Assembly (NCBI GenBank): GCA_964626625.1
Contig: CAZVFV010000008.1
Location: 1 to 23,709, forward strand
Origin: CAYZPE01 sp964626625
Lineage (GTDB): Bacteria > Patescibacteriota > Minisyncoccia > Phycocordibacterales > CAYZPE01
Length of the DNA: 23,709 nt
Reading direction: 5' to 3'
Shown: positions 1-6,780 of the stretch, one piece after another
Layout of the letters: each line of letters begins with the position of its first letter
How positions within the stretch are numbered: the first letter of the stretch is position 1
Program-made: the position numbers and the translations under genes
The notes under the pieces: generated by a model
Told to the model about the DNA's origin: nothing
Databases searched by the model: none
The model's input: only the letters and a program-made list of their open reading frames with translations

Positions 1-151
1 ACAACCACCATACCAGAATCGAGAACTGCTAAGTCGCGATGCGTCAAAATATCACACTCCTCACGAATCTGATACGTTTCCGCAAATTTAGATAGTTCTT
101 GAGCTTTAACGGCTTCTAATCTAACTTCTAGATTAGCCTGATACCGAAAGT
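1..151 (-). pseudogene. Probable continuation of the broken membrane-protein gene, cut by the window edge
   Basis: On the minus strand an open frame covers this stretch and leaves the window at position 1. It has no ATG start of its own; only a TTG near 185 would be possible. Its predicted residues are charged and helical (RYQANLEVRLEAVKAQ, then KFAETYQIREECDILTHRD). It joins the membrane-like frame of 152-415 if one T is added to the T run near 155-160. I infer it is the C-terminal soluble part of the same gene. Function unknown. Confidence 0.4.
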
Positions 152-415
152 CTAAAAAACAAGGATTCCAAATGTGAGGGTGCAAATAAAAAAATAAAAC
201 AAATTAAACACCACAAAAATCCTTATCTTTTTTGAGACAAAATGGCACACCAGAACACTCAGAGGATACGCCCATACAGCAATAACCACAACCTAACGTG
301 CAGCAAGATCAAAGAGTCCTTCATTAAGAAGACTCTCAAATATAAAAAGTATAGAGAATGCAACTGGGAGCCACGGAACAAGAAGTAAGATAAAAATCTT
401 TTGTAAAATTTTCAT
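152..415 (-). pseudogene. Broken small membrane-protein gene (in-frame TAG, then likely frameshift)
   Basis: Reading the minus strand from an ATG at 415 gives a hydrophobic protein starting MKILQKIFILLLVPWLPVAF. After 40 codons it meets a TAG at 293-295, continues in the same frame with hydrophobic, membrane-like sequence (VVVIAVWAYPLSVLVCHFVSKK and onward), and stops at 152-154. Just before that stop is a run of six T; one extra T would carry the frame into a further open stretch (RYQANLEVRLEAVKAQELSK and onward) that runs off the left edge of the window. Both the stop and the shift sit inside continuous protein-like sequence, so I read this as one degraded gene with roughly three membrane helices and a hydrophilic C-terminal part. 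The family is not recognised. A sequencing error in the T run, and less likely at the TAG, is the alternative. Confidence 0.55.
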
Positions 416-429
416 AGGATAATAAAGTT

Positions 430-480
430 TTACCTCGTCCTATCCCCGCAGCAGAGCTGACGGGGTATTAGGCGAGGTAA
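430..480. repeat. Nested stem-loop of about 50 bp
   Basis: Outer arms TTACCTCG (430-437) and CGAGGTAA (473-480) enclose CCCCG (444-448) / CGGGG (461-465) and an inner CAGC / GCTG around AGA. Together they form a long, nearly continuous GC-rich hairpin in otherwise AT-rich DNA. It lies just upstream of the broken minus-strand gene at 415, so it would be in that gene's leader or promoter region. Whether it is an RNA element or a palindromic repeat cannot be decided from one copy. Confidence 0.6.
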
Positions 481-531
481 CAGGGAAAACTTTGTTGCAG
501 AAGTACCAGCTCCGCTGATGCTTTCTGTACA

Positions 532-574
532 TGCGGATTCATCCTCGAATCAGAGCTTCGAGGTATTCTCCGCA
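532..574. repeat. Second nested stem-loop (TGCGGA / TCCGCA, CCTCGAA / TTCGAGG)
   Basis: Arms TGCGGA (532-537) and TCCGCA (569-574) enclose CCTCGAA (543-549) and TTCGAGG (557-563). It carries the same AGAG-C loop motif as the hairpin at 430-480, so the two may be related. Between them, 490-531 can also form smaller pairings. No open reading frame was seen in 421-573. Confidence 0.5.
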
Positions 575-624
575 ATCACAATAAAAAAACAGCACCCTTG
601 TGATGCTGTTTTTTTATTGTGATT
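574..624. terminator. Bidirectional intrinsic terminator
   Basis: A perfect 21-bp inverted repeat (574-594 with 604-624) has a GC-containing core (ACAGCA / TGCTGT) flanked by A and T tracts on both sides, so it can terminate transcription in either direction. Its likely main job is to end the minus-strand channel transcript, whose stop codon is at 631. Confidence 0.85.
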
Positions 625-630
625 ATAGAT

Positions 631-1329
631 TTATCTTCCGTTTCCGTGATGACTTATTTCGTTTCGAGTTTTCTCAATAAATTTAGATGCAGCATCTTGA
701 CCACCCAATCCAAACGCAAGACCGAGAGCAAGAGAGAGAGCTACTACAACACCAGTGAAGAGTGTTTGAACAAATGTTGCAGCAATACCAAGATGTGAAA
801 GCGCAACAAGAATCGCGAAGATCCAAATTGACCACTTGGCAATACTTCCGATAAGTCCTGAAGAATGTAGACCTGCAGCTTTTGAAGATGTTGTAACAAC
901 CTTCTTAACCACATCACCAAGCACTCCAGCAACAATAAGAACAAGAGCGGCTACAATTACTCGAGGTAAATATAGAAGTACTACATCTCGCAAGAACCCA
1001 TTGATTTGGTTCAGACCAAGAACATCGAAGGCTGTAACCAAAAAGGCTACAATAATAAACCACTTAACAAGACCTCCTATAAAATGACCTGAATCAAGAG
1101 CGATACCACCACGACGAGCCATGTCTTCAATACCAGCCTTTCGAAGCGCTTCGTCAACTTTGAGTGATTTAATTATTTGAGAAACAACTCGACCTAACAA
1201 CGCACCAACTGCCCAACCAATAAGTACGATAATGATCGCAATAACTAGGTTTGGCACAAAAGCCACAACACCACCCCAAAGATCCTGGAATGAAGATGCG
1301 AGCTTATCACTCCAATTTTCTAATATCAT
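631..1329 (-). CDS. Mechanosensitive-channel-like membrane protein (MscS/CmpX type, TM-helix repeats)
   Basis: This 232-residue protein has about five hydrophobic segments at residues 22-48, 86-104, 118-141, 162-182 and 188-210. The last one (GVVVALSLALGLAFGLGGQD) is rich in Gly and Ala and ends in GLGGQDAASKF, resembling the pore-lining TM3 helix of MscS channels. The remaining segments resemble the conserved TM-helix repeats of CmpX-like channels. Unlike E. coli MscS there is no large cytoplasmic beta domain: the protein ends about 20 residues after the last helix, with a His-containing tail. The probable role is a small-conductance osmotic safety valve or related channel in the cytoplasmic membrane. 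The ATG start is supported by a short amphipathic stretch before the first helix. It is followed directly by a strong terminator, so it seems monocistronic. Family assignment is fairly secure; gating and ion specificity are not visible. Confidence 0.8.
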   Translation of the reverse strand: MILENWSDKLASSFQDLWGGVVAFVPNLVIAIIIVLIGWAVGALLGRVVSQIIKSLKVDEALRKAGIEDMARRGGIALDSGHFIGGLVKWFIIVAFLVTAFDVLGLNQINGFLRDVVLLYLPRVIVAALVLIVAGVLGDVVKKVVTTSSKAAGLHSSGLIGSIAKWSIWIFAILVALSHLGIAATFVQTLFTGVVVALSLALGLAFGLGGQDAASKFIEKTRNEISHHGNGR

Positions 1330-1436
1330 ATAGCTTAAAATGAACCGCTTGTGAACGGAAATTACTTATAATTACGTTAAAAAACCTCTCTATACATAAT
1401 AACAGGAATAAGGCTTATTTGTAAGGCATCTGTGGA

Positions 1437-2057
1437 CTACTCAAGACCAATTTTATTGACTAATTTCTCATGAGGATAATCTAAAATATCGCGAACGAGC
1501 TTATCAAACATTCCGAGACGGTACTGAAAATCCTGTGTTTCAAATACGGCAAATTTAAGTTCACGTCCAATTTCAGATTCAATATTTTTAATAGCTAATT
1601 CAACATTGTTTCGCTTTAAATTATCGCCAACAAGAAGTAAATCAACTCGACTATCCCACTCTTGATTGAACACGCCTGAGACAACAAGTAATTTAATTCT
1701 ACCTGAAGAGGCGAAGCGTTTTGTAACCTCATCAAAAGAAAGAGGGGTTGTATGAATTAGCATTGTCTGCAAAGATTCGAGATGGCTAAACTTTTGGTTT
1801 AAAGACCACCCAACAACTTTCTTTTTCTTCGCAATAACTTTTTTACCTTTCTTCTGTAAAAAATCCTTAAAGAAAAAACGTCTTTTAAGAAGTACTATTT
1901 GCTCAAGTAACATAATTTCTTTTTTTACCTGTGCGGGCTTTGAACGAGTTCGTGTTACCAAATCACTGAGATCATATGTTGCATTTGGATTAAAAAGAAA
2001 TAGACGTAAGATCTTTACCTTCACGACACTGCCAAAAATTTTCTCAAGAGTATGCAT
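1437..2057 (-). CDS. Winged-helix protein with degenerate nucleotidyltransferase-like domain
   Basis: This 206-residue protein begins with a winged-helix-like segment (residues about 1-60: EKIFGSVVKVKILRLFLFNP, then a recognition-helix region around TRSKPAQVKKEI). A very basic linker (KKGKKVIAKKKK, about 69-80) follows. Residues about 98-200 resemble the core of the MNT/Pol-beta nucleotidyltransferase fold, with LLVVSGVFN followed by SRVDLLLVGD. In active enzymes of this fold the motif is normally GS...DxD; here the glycine-serine is changed and the first Asp is replaced by Arg, so catalysis is doubtful. Known architecture of this kind suggests a DNA-binding regulator. No target can be inferred; the neighbours are a channel gene and the ribosomal rplJL operon on the same strand. 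Confidence 0.6.
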   Translation of the reverse strand: MHTLEKIFGSVVKVKILRLFLFNPNATYDLSDLVTRTRSKPAQVKKEIMLLEQIVLLKRRFFFKDFLQKKGKKVIAKKKKVVGWSLNQKFSHLESLQTMLIHTTPLSFDEVTKRFASSGRIKLLVVSGVFNQEWDSRVDLLLVGDNLKRNNVELAIKNIESEIGRELKFAVFETQDFQYRLGMFDKLVRDILDYPHEKLVNKIGLE

Positions 2058-2103
2058 ATATAGTTATGGCGGATATTCTAGCATGTCCCTACAAAATTTC
2101 TAC

Positions 2104-2131
2104 AAAAAAACCGCCTTGAGGCGGTTTTTTT
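2104..2131. terminator. Intrinsic terminator after the rplJL unit
   Basis: CCGCC (2111-2115), loop TTGA, GGCGG (2120-2124), flanked by seven A and at least seven T. It works in both directions; the minus-strand reading ends the rplJ-rplL transcript. Confidence 0.85.
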
Positions 2132-2145
2132 CATCATAACCAGAT

Positions 2146-2192
2146 TCTTTAAGGAGAGTCCTTAAAGACATTAGTATGTGGTGTAATTTTTA
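2146..2192 (+). repeat. REP-like 47-bp element, copy A
   Basis: A perfect palindrome has arms TCTTTAAGGA and TCCTTAAAGA around GAG (2146-2168). It is followed after exactly 8 bp by TGTGGTGTAATTTTTA (2177-2192). The same arrangement with the same 8-bp spacing recurs at 7818-7864 and 8537-8583, flanking the RAYT gene. This isolated copy lies between the rplL stop codon and the rplJL terminator. Confidence 0.85.
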
Positions 2193-2208
2193 CGACTACA
2201 GGAAAATG

Positions 2209-2235
2209 TTACTTTAGCGTTACTTTTCCTCCTGC
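2209..2235 (-). pseudogene. In-frame echo of the rplL C-terminus (AGGKVTLK-stop)
   Basis: Downstream of the rplL stop, in the same reading frame and after 20 other sense codons, the minus strand encodes AGGKVTLK and TAA again. Ala and both Gly codons are identical to rplL. The other five codons (Lys, Val, Thr, Leu, Lys) all differ, with six base changes that are all synonymous. The intervening codons (residues FIISNKLSGRTRFSYKENQG) are not recognisably L7/L12. It looks like the tail of a second rplL copy left by duplication or recombination. Confidence 0.65.
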
Positions 2236-2240
2236 ACCCT

Positions 2241-2261
2241 GATTCTCCTTATAGGAGAATC
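2241..2261. repeat. Perfect 9-bp inverted repeat
   Basis: GATTCTCCT (2241-2249), loop TAT, AGGAGAATC (2253-2261). It has the same arm-and-3-nt-loop geometry as the REP-like palindrome 75 bp away but a different arm sequence. It sits inside the stretch between the rplL stop and its echo, and could be a scar of the event that created the echo. Confidence 0.6.
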
Positions 2262-2295
2262 GAGTACGCCCAGAAAGCTTATTTGAAATAATAAA

Positions 2296-2730
2296 TTATT
2301 TCAAAGTAACCTTTCCTCCTGCTGTTTCTATCTGTTTCTTGATATTATCAGCATCTTCCTTCTTCACACCCTCTTTAATAACCTTTGGAGCAGCGTCTAC
2401 AAGGTCTTTAGCTTCTTTTAGTCCAAGACCGAGAAGCTCTTTAACAACCTTAATAACCGCTATTTTCTGACCACCCGCATCAGTAAGTTCAACATTAAAT
2501 GATGACTTTTCTTCTTCACCACCCGCAGCTGCAACTGGTCCCGATGAAGCAACGGCAACAGCAGAAACACCAAACTTCTTCTCAAGAAGTTTAACAAGTT
2601 CATTTAAATCAAGAACTGTCATCTTCTCAATAGATTCAACAATAGATTTGAATTTAGCAGGAACTTCTACTGTTTCTGAAGTTTTTTCAGCAACAGGAGC
2701 TTCTGCTTCTTTTTTTACTTCTTCTGACAT
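2296..2730 (-). CDS. rplL: 50S ribosomal protein L7/L12
   Basis: This 144-residue protein forms the ribosomal stalk dimer that recruits translation GTPases. Residues about 25-58 (KFKSIVESIEKMTVLDLNEL and on) form the N-terminal dimerisation helices that bind L10. A short Ala/Gly-rich hinge follows (about 59-73, VAVASSGPVAAAGG). The C-terminal factor-binding domain (about 76-144) carries the signature KIAVIKVVKELLGLGLKEAK and ends AGGKVTLK. It is about 20 residues longer than the usual 120-125 because of an acidic, Glu/Lys/Ala-rich N-terminal extension. It is 46 nt downstream of rplJ in the standard order. No Shine-Dalgarno is evident before the ATG; the upstream region is AT-rich. Confidence 0.97.
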   Translation of the reverse strand: MSEEVKKEAEAPVAEKTSETVEVPAKFKSIVESIEKMTVLDLNELVKLLEKKFGVSAVAVASSGPVAAAGGEEEKSSFNVELTDAGGQKIAVIKVVKELLGLGLKEAKDLVDAAPKVIKEGVKKEDADNIKKQIETAGGKVTLK

Positions 2731-2776
2731 AATTTTATAAGTAATTTAATAATTAAACTTTCTTTTAACTCACTGC

Positions 2777-3271
2777 TTAAGCAGTTGGTTTTTTTCCTGC
2801 TATCTGATCAAGAGCGATGACAATTCTTTGGATTGGTGAGTTAATAAGATTAACAAACATTCCACGAAGTGTATCTTCTCCCGGAATAAGAGCTATTTCT
2901 AGCATTCCTTCTTGATTTAAGAACTTTCCATCAAATACCCCTCCTGCAATTGATATTTTTTTATCAAACTTCTTTTGAAATTGATACACCTCTCGTGCAG
3001 GACTCAAGATATCCTTGCCATATGCAACAGCCATCTCTCCTTCGAGTTCAGGCTCTGTTCCTTCAAATGAACCTGCCTTAAGCGCTCGAGCAATAAGGTT
3101 TTTCTTTGCTACATAGTAACCAATACCTTTTGACTTAAGCTCTCGACGCATAGCTGTAGCATCAGCAACACTAAGACCTTTGAAATTAGTAAGAACAATT
3201 GAACCTGAATCTTTTACTATTGTTTCAAGGTTTTTAAGAATTTCTACTTTTTTTTGTTTTGTAATAGCCAC
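2777..3271 (-). CDS. rplJ: 50S ribosomal protein L10
   Basis: This 164-residue protein is the stalk base that anchors L7/L12 dimers to 23S rRNA. The N-terminal rRNA-binding part (residues 1-100) shows KKVEILKNLE, SIVLTNFKGLSVADATAMRR and YYVAKKNLIARAL, all typical of L10. The C-terminal helix (SPIQRIVIALDQIAGKK) is the L7/L12 docking segment. The start is GTG at 3271 (GTG GCT ATT ACA), with no clear Shine-Dalgarno. It is the first gene of rplJ-rplL and is preceded by about 240 nt of structured leader and a good promoter, which fits autogenous control by L10. Confidence 0.96.
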   Translation of the reverse strand: MAITKQKKVEILKNLETIVKDSGSIVLTNFKGLSVADATAMRRELKSKGIGYYVAKKNLIARALKAGSFEGTEPELEGEMAVAYGKDILSPAREVYQFQKKFDKKISIAGGVFDGKFLNQEGMLEIALIPGEDTLRGMFVNLINSPIQRIVIALDQIAGKKPTA

Positions 3272-3514
3272 GATTTTGAAGCTTTCAGCTTAGAGCTGTT
3301 AGCTTTATTTGATTATTCGACCAAGGCACTAAAAATCCGCCAAAAAGGCGGAAGGAGAAAGTTATGAAATGCAAAACATCTCATCACTTCTATACCGGTC
3401 TTATGTCGCTGTGCGAAATTTCCAAACCCCAATTTCCAATATCAAATTTGATATTTGGCATTTGAGGTTGGTCATTACTGCAACGCAGTTGCCCGTAGTC
3501 TCCGAAGCCTTATG
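3272..3514 (-). promoter_or_regulatory. Structured rplJL leader, probable L10 autoregulatory leader
   Basis: The minus-strand transcript expected from the promoter at 3521-3548 starts near 3514. It first carries GCTTCGGAGACTACGGGC and a perfect GCAAC-TGC-GTTGC hairpin (+ strand 3480-3492), a layout reminiscent of L10-binding leaders. A roughly 25-bp imperfect hairpin follows, centred on the 18-bp palindrome at 3438-3455. The leader then reaches an intrinsic-terminator-like hairpin at 3331-3352 (TCCGCC / GGCGGA plus five U), about 60 nt before the rplJ start. Established knowledge: L10 represses its own operon through the leader in many bacteria. The specific fold here is inference. Confidence 0.5.
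3331..3352 (-). terminator. Attenuator-like intrinsic terminator upstream of rplJ
   Basis: On the minus strand: TCCGCC, loop TTTTT, GGCGGA, then TTTTT (+ strand 3331-3352). It lies between the promoter and the rplJ start codon, so it should reduce read-through into rplJL unless an alternative fold prevents it. Confidence 0.65.
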
Positions 3515-3520
3515 GAAAAC

Positions 3521-3548
3521 AGTCTAAATGATTTTTTAATTTTGTCAA
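3521..3548 (-). promoter_or_regulatory. Sigma-70-type promoter of rplJL
   Basis: On the minus strand a perfect -35 TTGACA (+ strand 3543-3548) is followed after 16 bp by TAGACT (+ strand 3521-3526), which has 4 of 6 bases of the -10 consensus. This predicts a start near 3514 and a leader of about 240 nt. Confidence 0.6.
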
Positions 3549-3693
3549 ATAAAAAACCAGCACCTTGTTTAGTTCAGATTCAAGGAGTGAAATAAGTCAC
3601 CCCTCATACTTCCACACCAAGAAACTTTTTTATATCTCCGAGAGAAGGAAAGATGAAATAATTAGTTTCGATTAACTAAATAAAATTATCAGA

Positions 3694-4380
3694 TTACGGC
3701 TTGTGGGTAGGCAAGATAACCTCTTCATATTTACCATCATTATTTGTATCAATTTCTAACGGTAGCATACTGTAATCTTGATTGATTAAAATCTTACCTT
3801 TCCACGGTGAGATCATTCTAATTTCTTCATAAAAATACAAATCTTCATTTCCTTGACGAATCAAAATACCACTCCGCCCAATTGGAACAATCGTCTCAAT
3901 ATATACTTCTGTATAGGGATATAGATCAATACTACCGAGCAAAACGCATGAACTCGAACCAAATTCCACATATTGGCTATTTGGAATATTTTCCTCATAG
4001 AACTTCAAGTCAGAATCTGGTGATGCTGACTTAGGTCCAGTGTGTTTCCCGTCACTCGAATAAGCATGAACATTGGCCACCTCAACATCTTCAGCACAAA
4101 TAATTACACTTTGAGATTCTGCAAGTTTTATTTTTTCTTCAGAAGGTACACTTTCCAAGGTTTCTACCACCATCTTTTTTATTGTATTTTCCTCCACTTC
4201 TTTTTTAAATGACTCACCCTGCAAATCTTCATCGTTTTTTTCTAAAACAATACTGGACTCTGTAGATTTGATATTCACAACTGTCGAGTCTGTATTTTTT
4301 GTATTATTTTTGTTAAAAAATACATACCATCCTAATGTTAAGGTGATTATAAACAAAAACAAAATAAGTACTCGTGTCAT
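3694..4380 (-). CDS. Membrane-anchored protein sharing its C-terminal domain with the neighbouring lipase
   Basis: This 228-residue protein has an N-terminal membrane anchor or uncleaved signal (residues 4-22) and a low-complexity acidic/Ser/Lys linker (about 25-90). Residues about 95-228 form an extracytoplasmic domain. That domain matches residues about 432-565 of the LCAT-type lipase encoded upstream in the same cluster. Shared landmarks are GKHTG versus GSHTG, then EENIPNSQYVEFG versus EEQIPNSYYMEFG, then an LxxEID/LELD segment leading into an Asp-rich loop (DTNNDGKYEE versus DVDGDSVTD) that looks like a calcium-binding loop. The stand-alone domain beside an enzyme that carries it suggests a cell-surface partner or paralogous binding module. 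It follows the 133-residue membrane gene by 18 nt. No family name can be given. Confidence 0.65.
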   Translation of the reverse strand: MTRVLILFLFIITLTLGWYVFFNKNNTKNTDSTVVNIKSTESSIVLEKNDEDLQGESFKKEVEENTIKKMVVETLESVPSEEKIKLAESQSVIICAEDVEVANVHAYSSDGKHTGPKSASPDSDLKFYEENIPNSQYVEFGSSSCVLLGSIDLYPYTEVYIETIVPIGRSGILIRQGNEDLYFYEEIRMISPWKGKILINQDYSMLPLEIDTNNDGKYEEVILPTHKP

Positions 4381-4398
4381 TTTAGTATAAAATTTAAC

Positions 4399-4800
4399 CT
4401 ATAAATATTTCTTTAGTCTTAAGGATTTGTAAATAATAATAACCAAGCTCACAATTAAAAATCCCACACTAGAAATCCAAGAGACTATTTCTTTATCGAG
4501 ACAGATACCAAGAGCTGCGCCGCATCTTACTGGAGTTAAGATAATCCAAAGCTCCAGAAGTGGAATTGCGACCAATGCAAACCTTGACCAAGCTTTAAAT
4601 ACTTCTTGTTTTGTGAAAAATAAAACAATAGAAATGAAAAATAAAGATATCGAAACTAGAAAAAGAGGTTGTGCAATTTTTTCACTAAACAACTCAATGC
4701 AATCCAATGAACCATCTGTACAAAAACCAAGACTTGTTGGATCACCTAAAAAAATAGACACTATCGACAAAAACAAAGATACAAATAATATTTTTTTCAT
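4399..4800 (-). CDS. Small four-helix membrane protein with paired cysteines
   Basis: This 133-residue protein has four hydrophobic segments, at about residues 3-19, 43-62, 71-90 and 105-125. Two loops between them contain cysteine pairs (GFCTDGSLDC and RCGAALGIC), which could form disulfides on the outside. Its ATG directly abuts the lipase stop codon (TAG then ATG with no gap), which implies translational coupling. The C-terminus is basic (YKSLRLKKYL), so that end is probably cytoplasmic. Family not recognised. Its place between the lipase and the domain-sharing protein suggests a role in the same envelope process. Confidence 0.7.
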   Translation of the reverse strand: MKKILFVSLFLSIVSIFLGDPTSLGFCTDGSLDCIELFSEKIAQPLFLVSISLFFISIVLFFTKQEVFKAWSRFALVAIPLLELWIILTPVRCGAALGICLDKEIVSWISSVGFLIVSLVIIIYKSLRLKKYL

Positions 4801-6750
4801 CTAATTTAAATTATCTAATAGATTTATAAGCATATTTATAAGAGCTTCTTTATCATCACCATTAATCTTTTTATCTTTCTTGTGGTCAATCTGTTTAATG
4901 TATTTCTTTATTTTTTCCTCAACCTTATCAAGCTTACCCTTGTTAATTAATTTTATAGCCTTATCTGCCTTTTGTAATAACTGTTTTTCAACACCTTTTT
5001 TTAAATCAAAAGTAACTATAATTTTTTTAATCATTTCTAAATACAAAACTGGATCAAAATCATCTTGTGAATTAAGATGAACATCAGTTACAGAGTCACC
5101 ATCAACATCAAGCTCCAAAACTGTTTCAGTTTGATTTTGATTAAAAATCATTTTTCCTGACATAAGTGGAGTAACCAATAAATCTTTGAAAATCTCAGTC
5201 TTGATTACACTATCTCCTTGAACTTTCTCAATCTCTACCGTAAACGTTCCATAACCAACTCCTTTTAATGTAACGTTAGTTTCTCTACTGTCATTTTCGA
5301 AACCAACATACTTCCCTTCTCCAAATTCCATGTAGTAACTATTTGGAATTTGTTCTTCTATACCTATCAAATCACTATCTACTAACTCTATTAGCCCAGT
5401 GTGACTACCTAAAGAATCATAGAGATCTAAAGCGACTGGCGAGTGAACAGAGAGACGGATCTGATCTTCAACATCATCAAGAGGTGGTTTGTTTGTAGAA
5501 ACATAGTTTATGACCCCGTCCTCTTTTTTTATTAAGCTCCCTACTAATCTAAGCACAGGTTGTGTTTCCAATATGTCTGCATGTTTTCTATTTGTATTAA
5601 AATCAAAAAATTTATTATGTTTAAATAAATTTATATAAAAATTAACATTACCTATCGATGAACTAATAGCGCTTGGTATAACTACCGTTTCATCTCCCTC
5701 CCTAGTAAACACCGGTCTCCTATCAAGAATATACCCTCGAGATATACAAAATTCTCCGATAAACTTTGTACAGGATTCTTTCGCTCTGTACTCAATACCT
5801 TTTATAGTGTCGAGCCCCCACCCAGCAATTTGCACAACCTCAATACCAGAAGGAGGATCCCAGTTATATAATTCAGCATGAATACTTTCTCCATAGCCTA
5901 AAAAGGATTGCTTCAAAACATTTGGAGTATCCAAATCAAACTTAGATGGATCAGACCTGTCACCCAAACCAGCTTTAAGAAAATTGTTTAATGTAGAAAA
6001 ACTTGAAATCGAACTTCCGTAACCAACAAGTTCTATATTAACATTTGAAACAGAAGGATCAAAAATAATCACTGGATCAGAAACTATTTCAAAATATTTT
6101 TGAGATGGTAAAAATGCATATGCTCCGAACATATTTTCCCCAAGCTGTCTTGCTGTTTTTTTATTAAGAGGACGTCCAAAATAACCCATGTCTTGCTCAT
6201 CACCATGAAGTAGTCCTGCGAGCGCTTTCGGTGTGCCAAGCTGTGGCACAGCAACCAAGATCAACTTATCAACAATATTCGCCCTTCCTCTTCTCTCTAA
6301 TTCTCTTATGATATCTTTACTAACCAAACCCCCATTACTATGTCCTATTAATGTAACCTTACCTGTGTCAGATGATTCAGCTAAAGCAATAACCTCATCA
6401 ACAATATTATACGTCTGGTCATTTGCCAATTTAACTGAATTTTGGACGATATCAGAAATCTTCAAACGCCAATCATATGGCATAGTTTTCCATCCTTGAA
6501 TCGTATCGTCAGAAACAAGACCGTTCATGAATGAAATAAAACTCTTGTATATATTAAATCCAAAACCTTCATCAATAACATCTCTTGTATAAATAGAAGA
6601 ATTCACAGGGACACCATCTTCGTCCAAGAACAGTTTTTCTGCATCAGCATTGCGGTTTGGTTCCCATAATTTATTTTCAAATAAAATACCTTGAGTATAA
6701 AGTCTACTCGCCTGAAACCCAGGGATAAAAGCTACGTTCGAACAACACAA
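4801..6750 (-). CDS. LCAT-type alpha/beta-hydrolase (lipase) with C-terminal accessory domains; C-terminal half of a split gene
   Basis: This 649-residue reading frame is an acyltransferase/lipase of the lecithin:cholesterol acyltransferase group. Landmarks in order are the oxyanion region VAFIPGFQASRLY (6-18), MPYDWR (90-95), the nucleophile elbow GHSNGG with Ser138, GDETVV with Asp353, and KHADIL with His390, so a complete Ser-Asp-His triad is visible. Residues about 432-565 are the domain shared with the protein at 3694-4380. Residues about 570-649 are a Lys-rich helical tail resembling FIMAH-type C-terminal domains. There is no signal peptide and no ATG near the start: the only nearby initiator is TTG at 6750 with no ribosome site. 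The frame continues upstream for 10 sense codons to a TAA that is the stop of the beta-helix gene at 6781-7728. I therefore infer that this was the enzymatic half of one secreted protein. Confidence 0.75.
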   Translation of the reverse strand: MCCSNVAFIPGFQASRLYTQGILFENKLWEPNRNADAEKLFLDEDGVPVNSSIYTRDVIDEGFGFNIYKSFISFMNGLVSDDTIQGWKTMPYDWRLKISDIVQNSVKLANDQTYNIVDEVIALAESSDTGKVTLIGHSNGGLVSKDIIRELERRGRANIVDKLILVAVPQLGTPKALAGLLHGDEQDMGYFGRPLNKKTARQLGENMFGAYAFLPSQKYFEIVSDPVIIFDPSVSNVNIELVGYGSSISSFSTLNNFLKAGLGDRSDPSKFDLDTPNVLKQSFLGYGESIHAELYNWDPPSGIEVVQIAGWGLDTIKGIEYRAKESCTKFIGEFCISRGYILDRRPVFTREGDETVVIPSAISSSIGNVNFYINLFKHNKFFDFNTNRKHADILETQPVLRLVGSLIKKEDGVINYVSTNKPPLDDVEDQIRLSVHSPVALDLYDSLGSHTGLIELVDSDLIGIEEQIPNSYYMEFGEGKYVGFENDSRETNVTLKGVGYGTFTVEIEKVQGDSVIKTEIFKDLLVTPLMSGKMIFNQNQTETVLELDVDGDSVTDVHLNSQDDFDPVLYLEMIKKIIVTFDLKKGVEKQLLQKADKAIKLINKGKLDKVEEKIKKYIKQIDHKKDKKINGDDKEALINMLINLLDNLN

Positions 6751-6780
6751 TTTTACTTCTGGCTCTACAAAAGGATCTGT

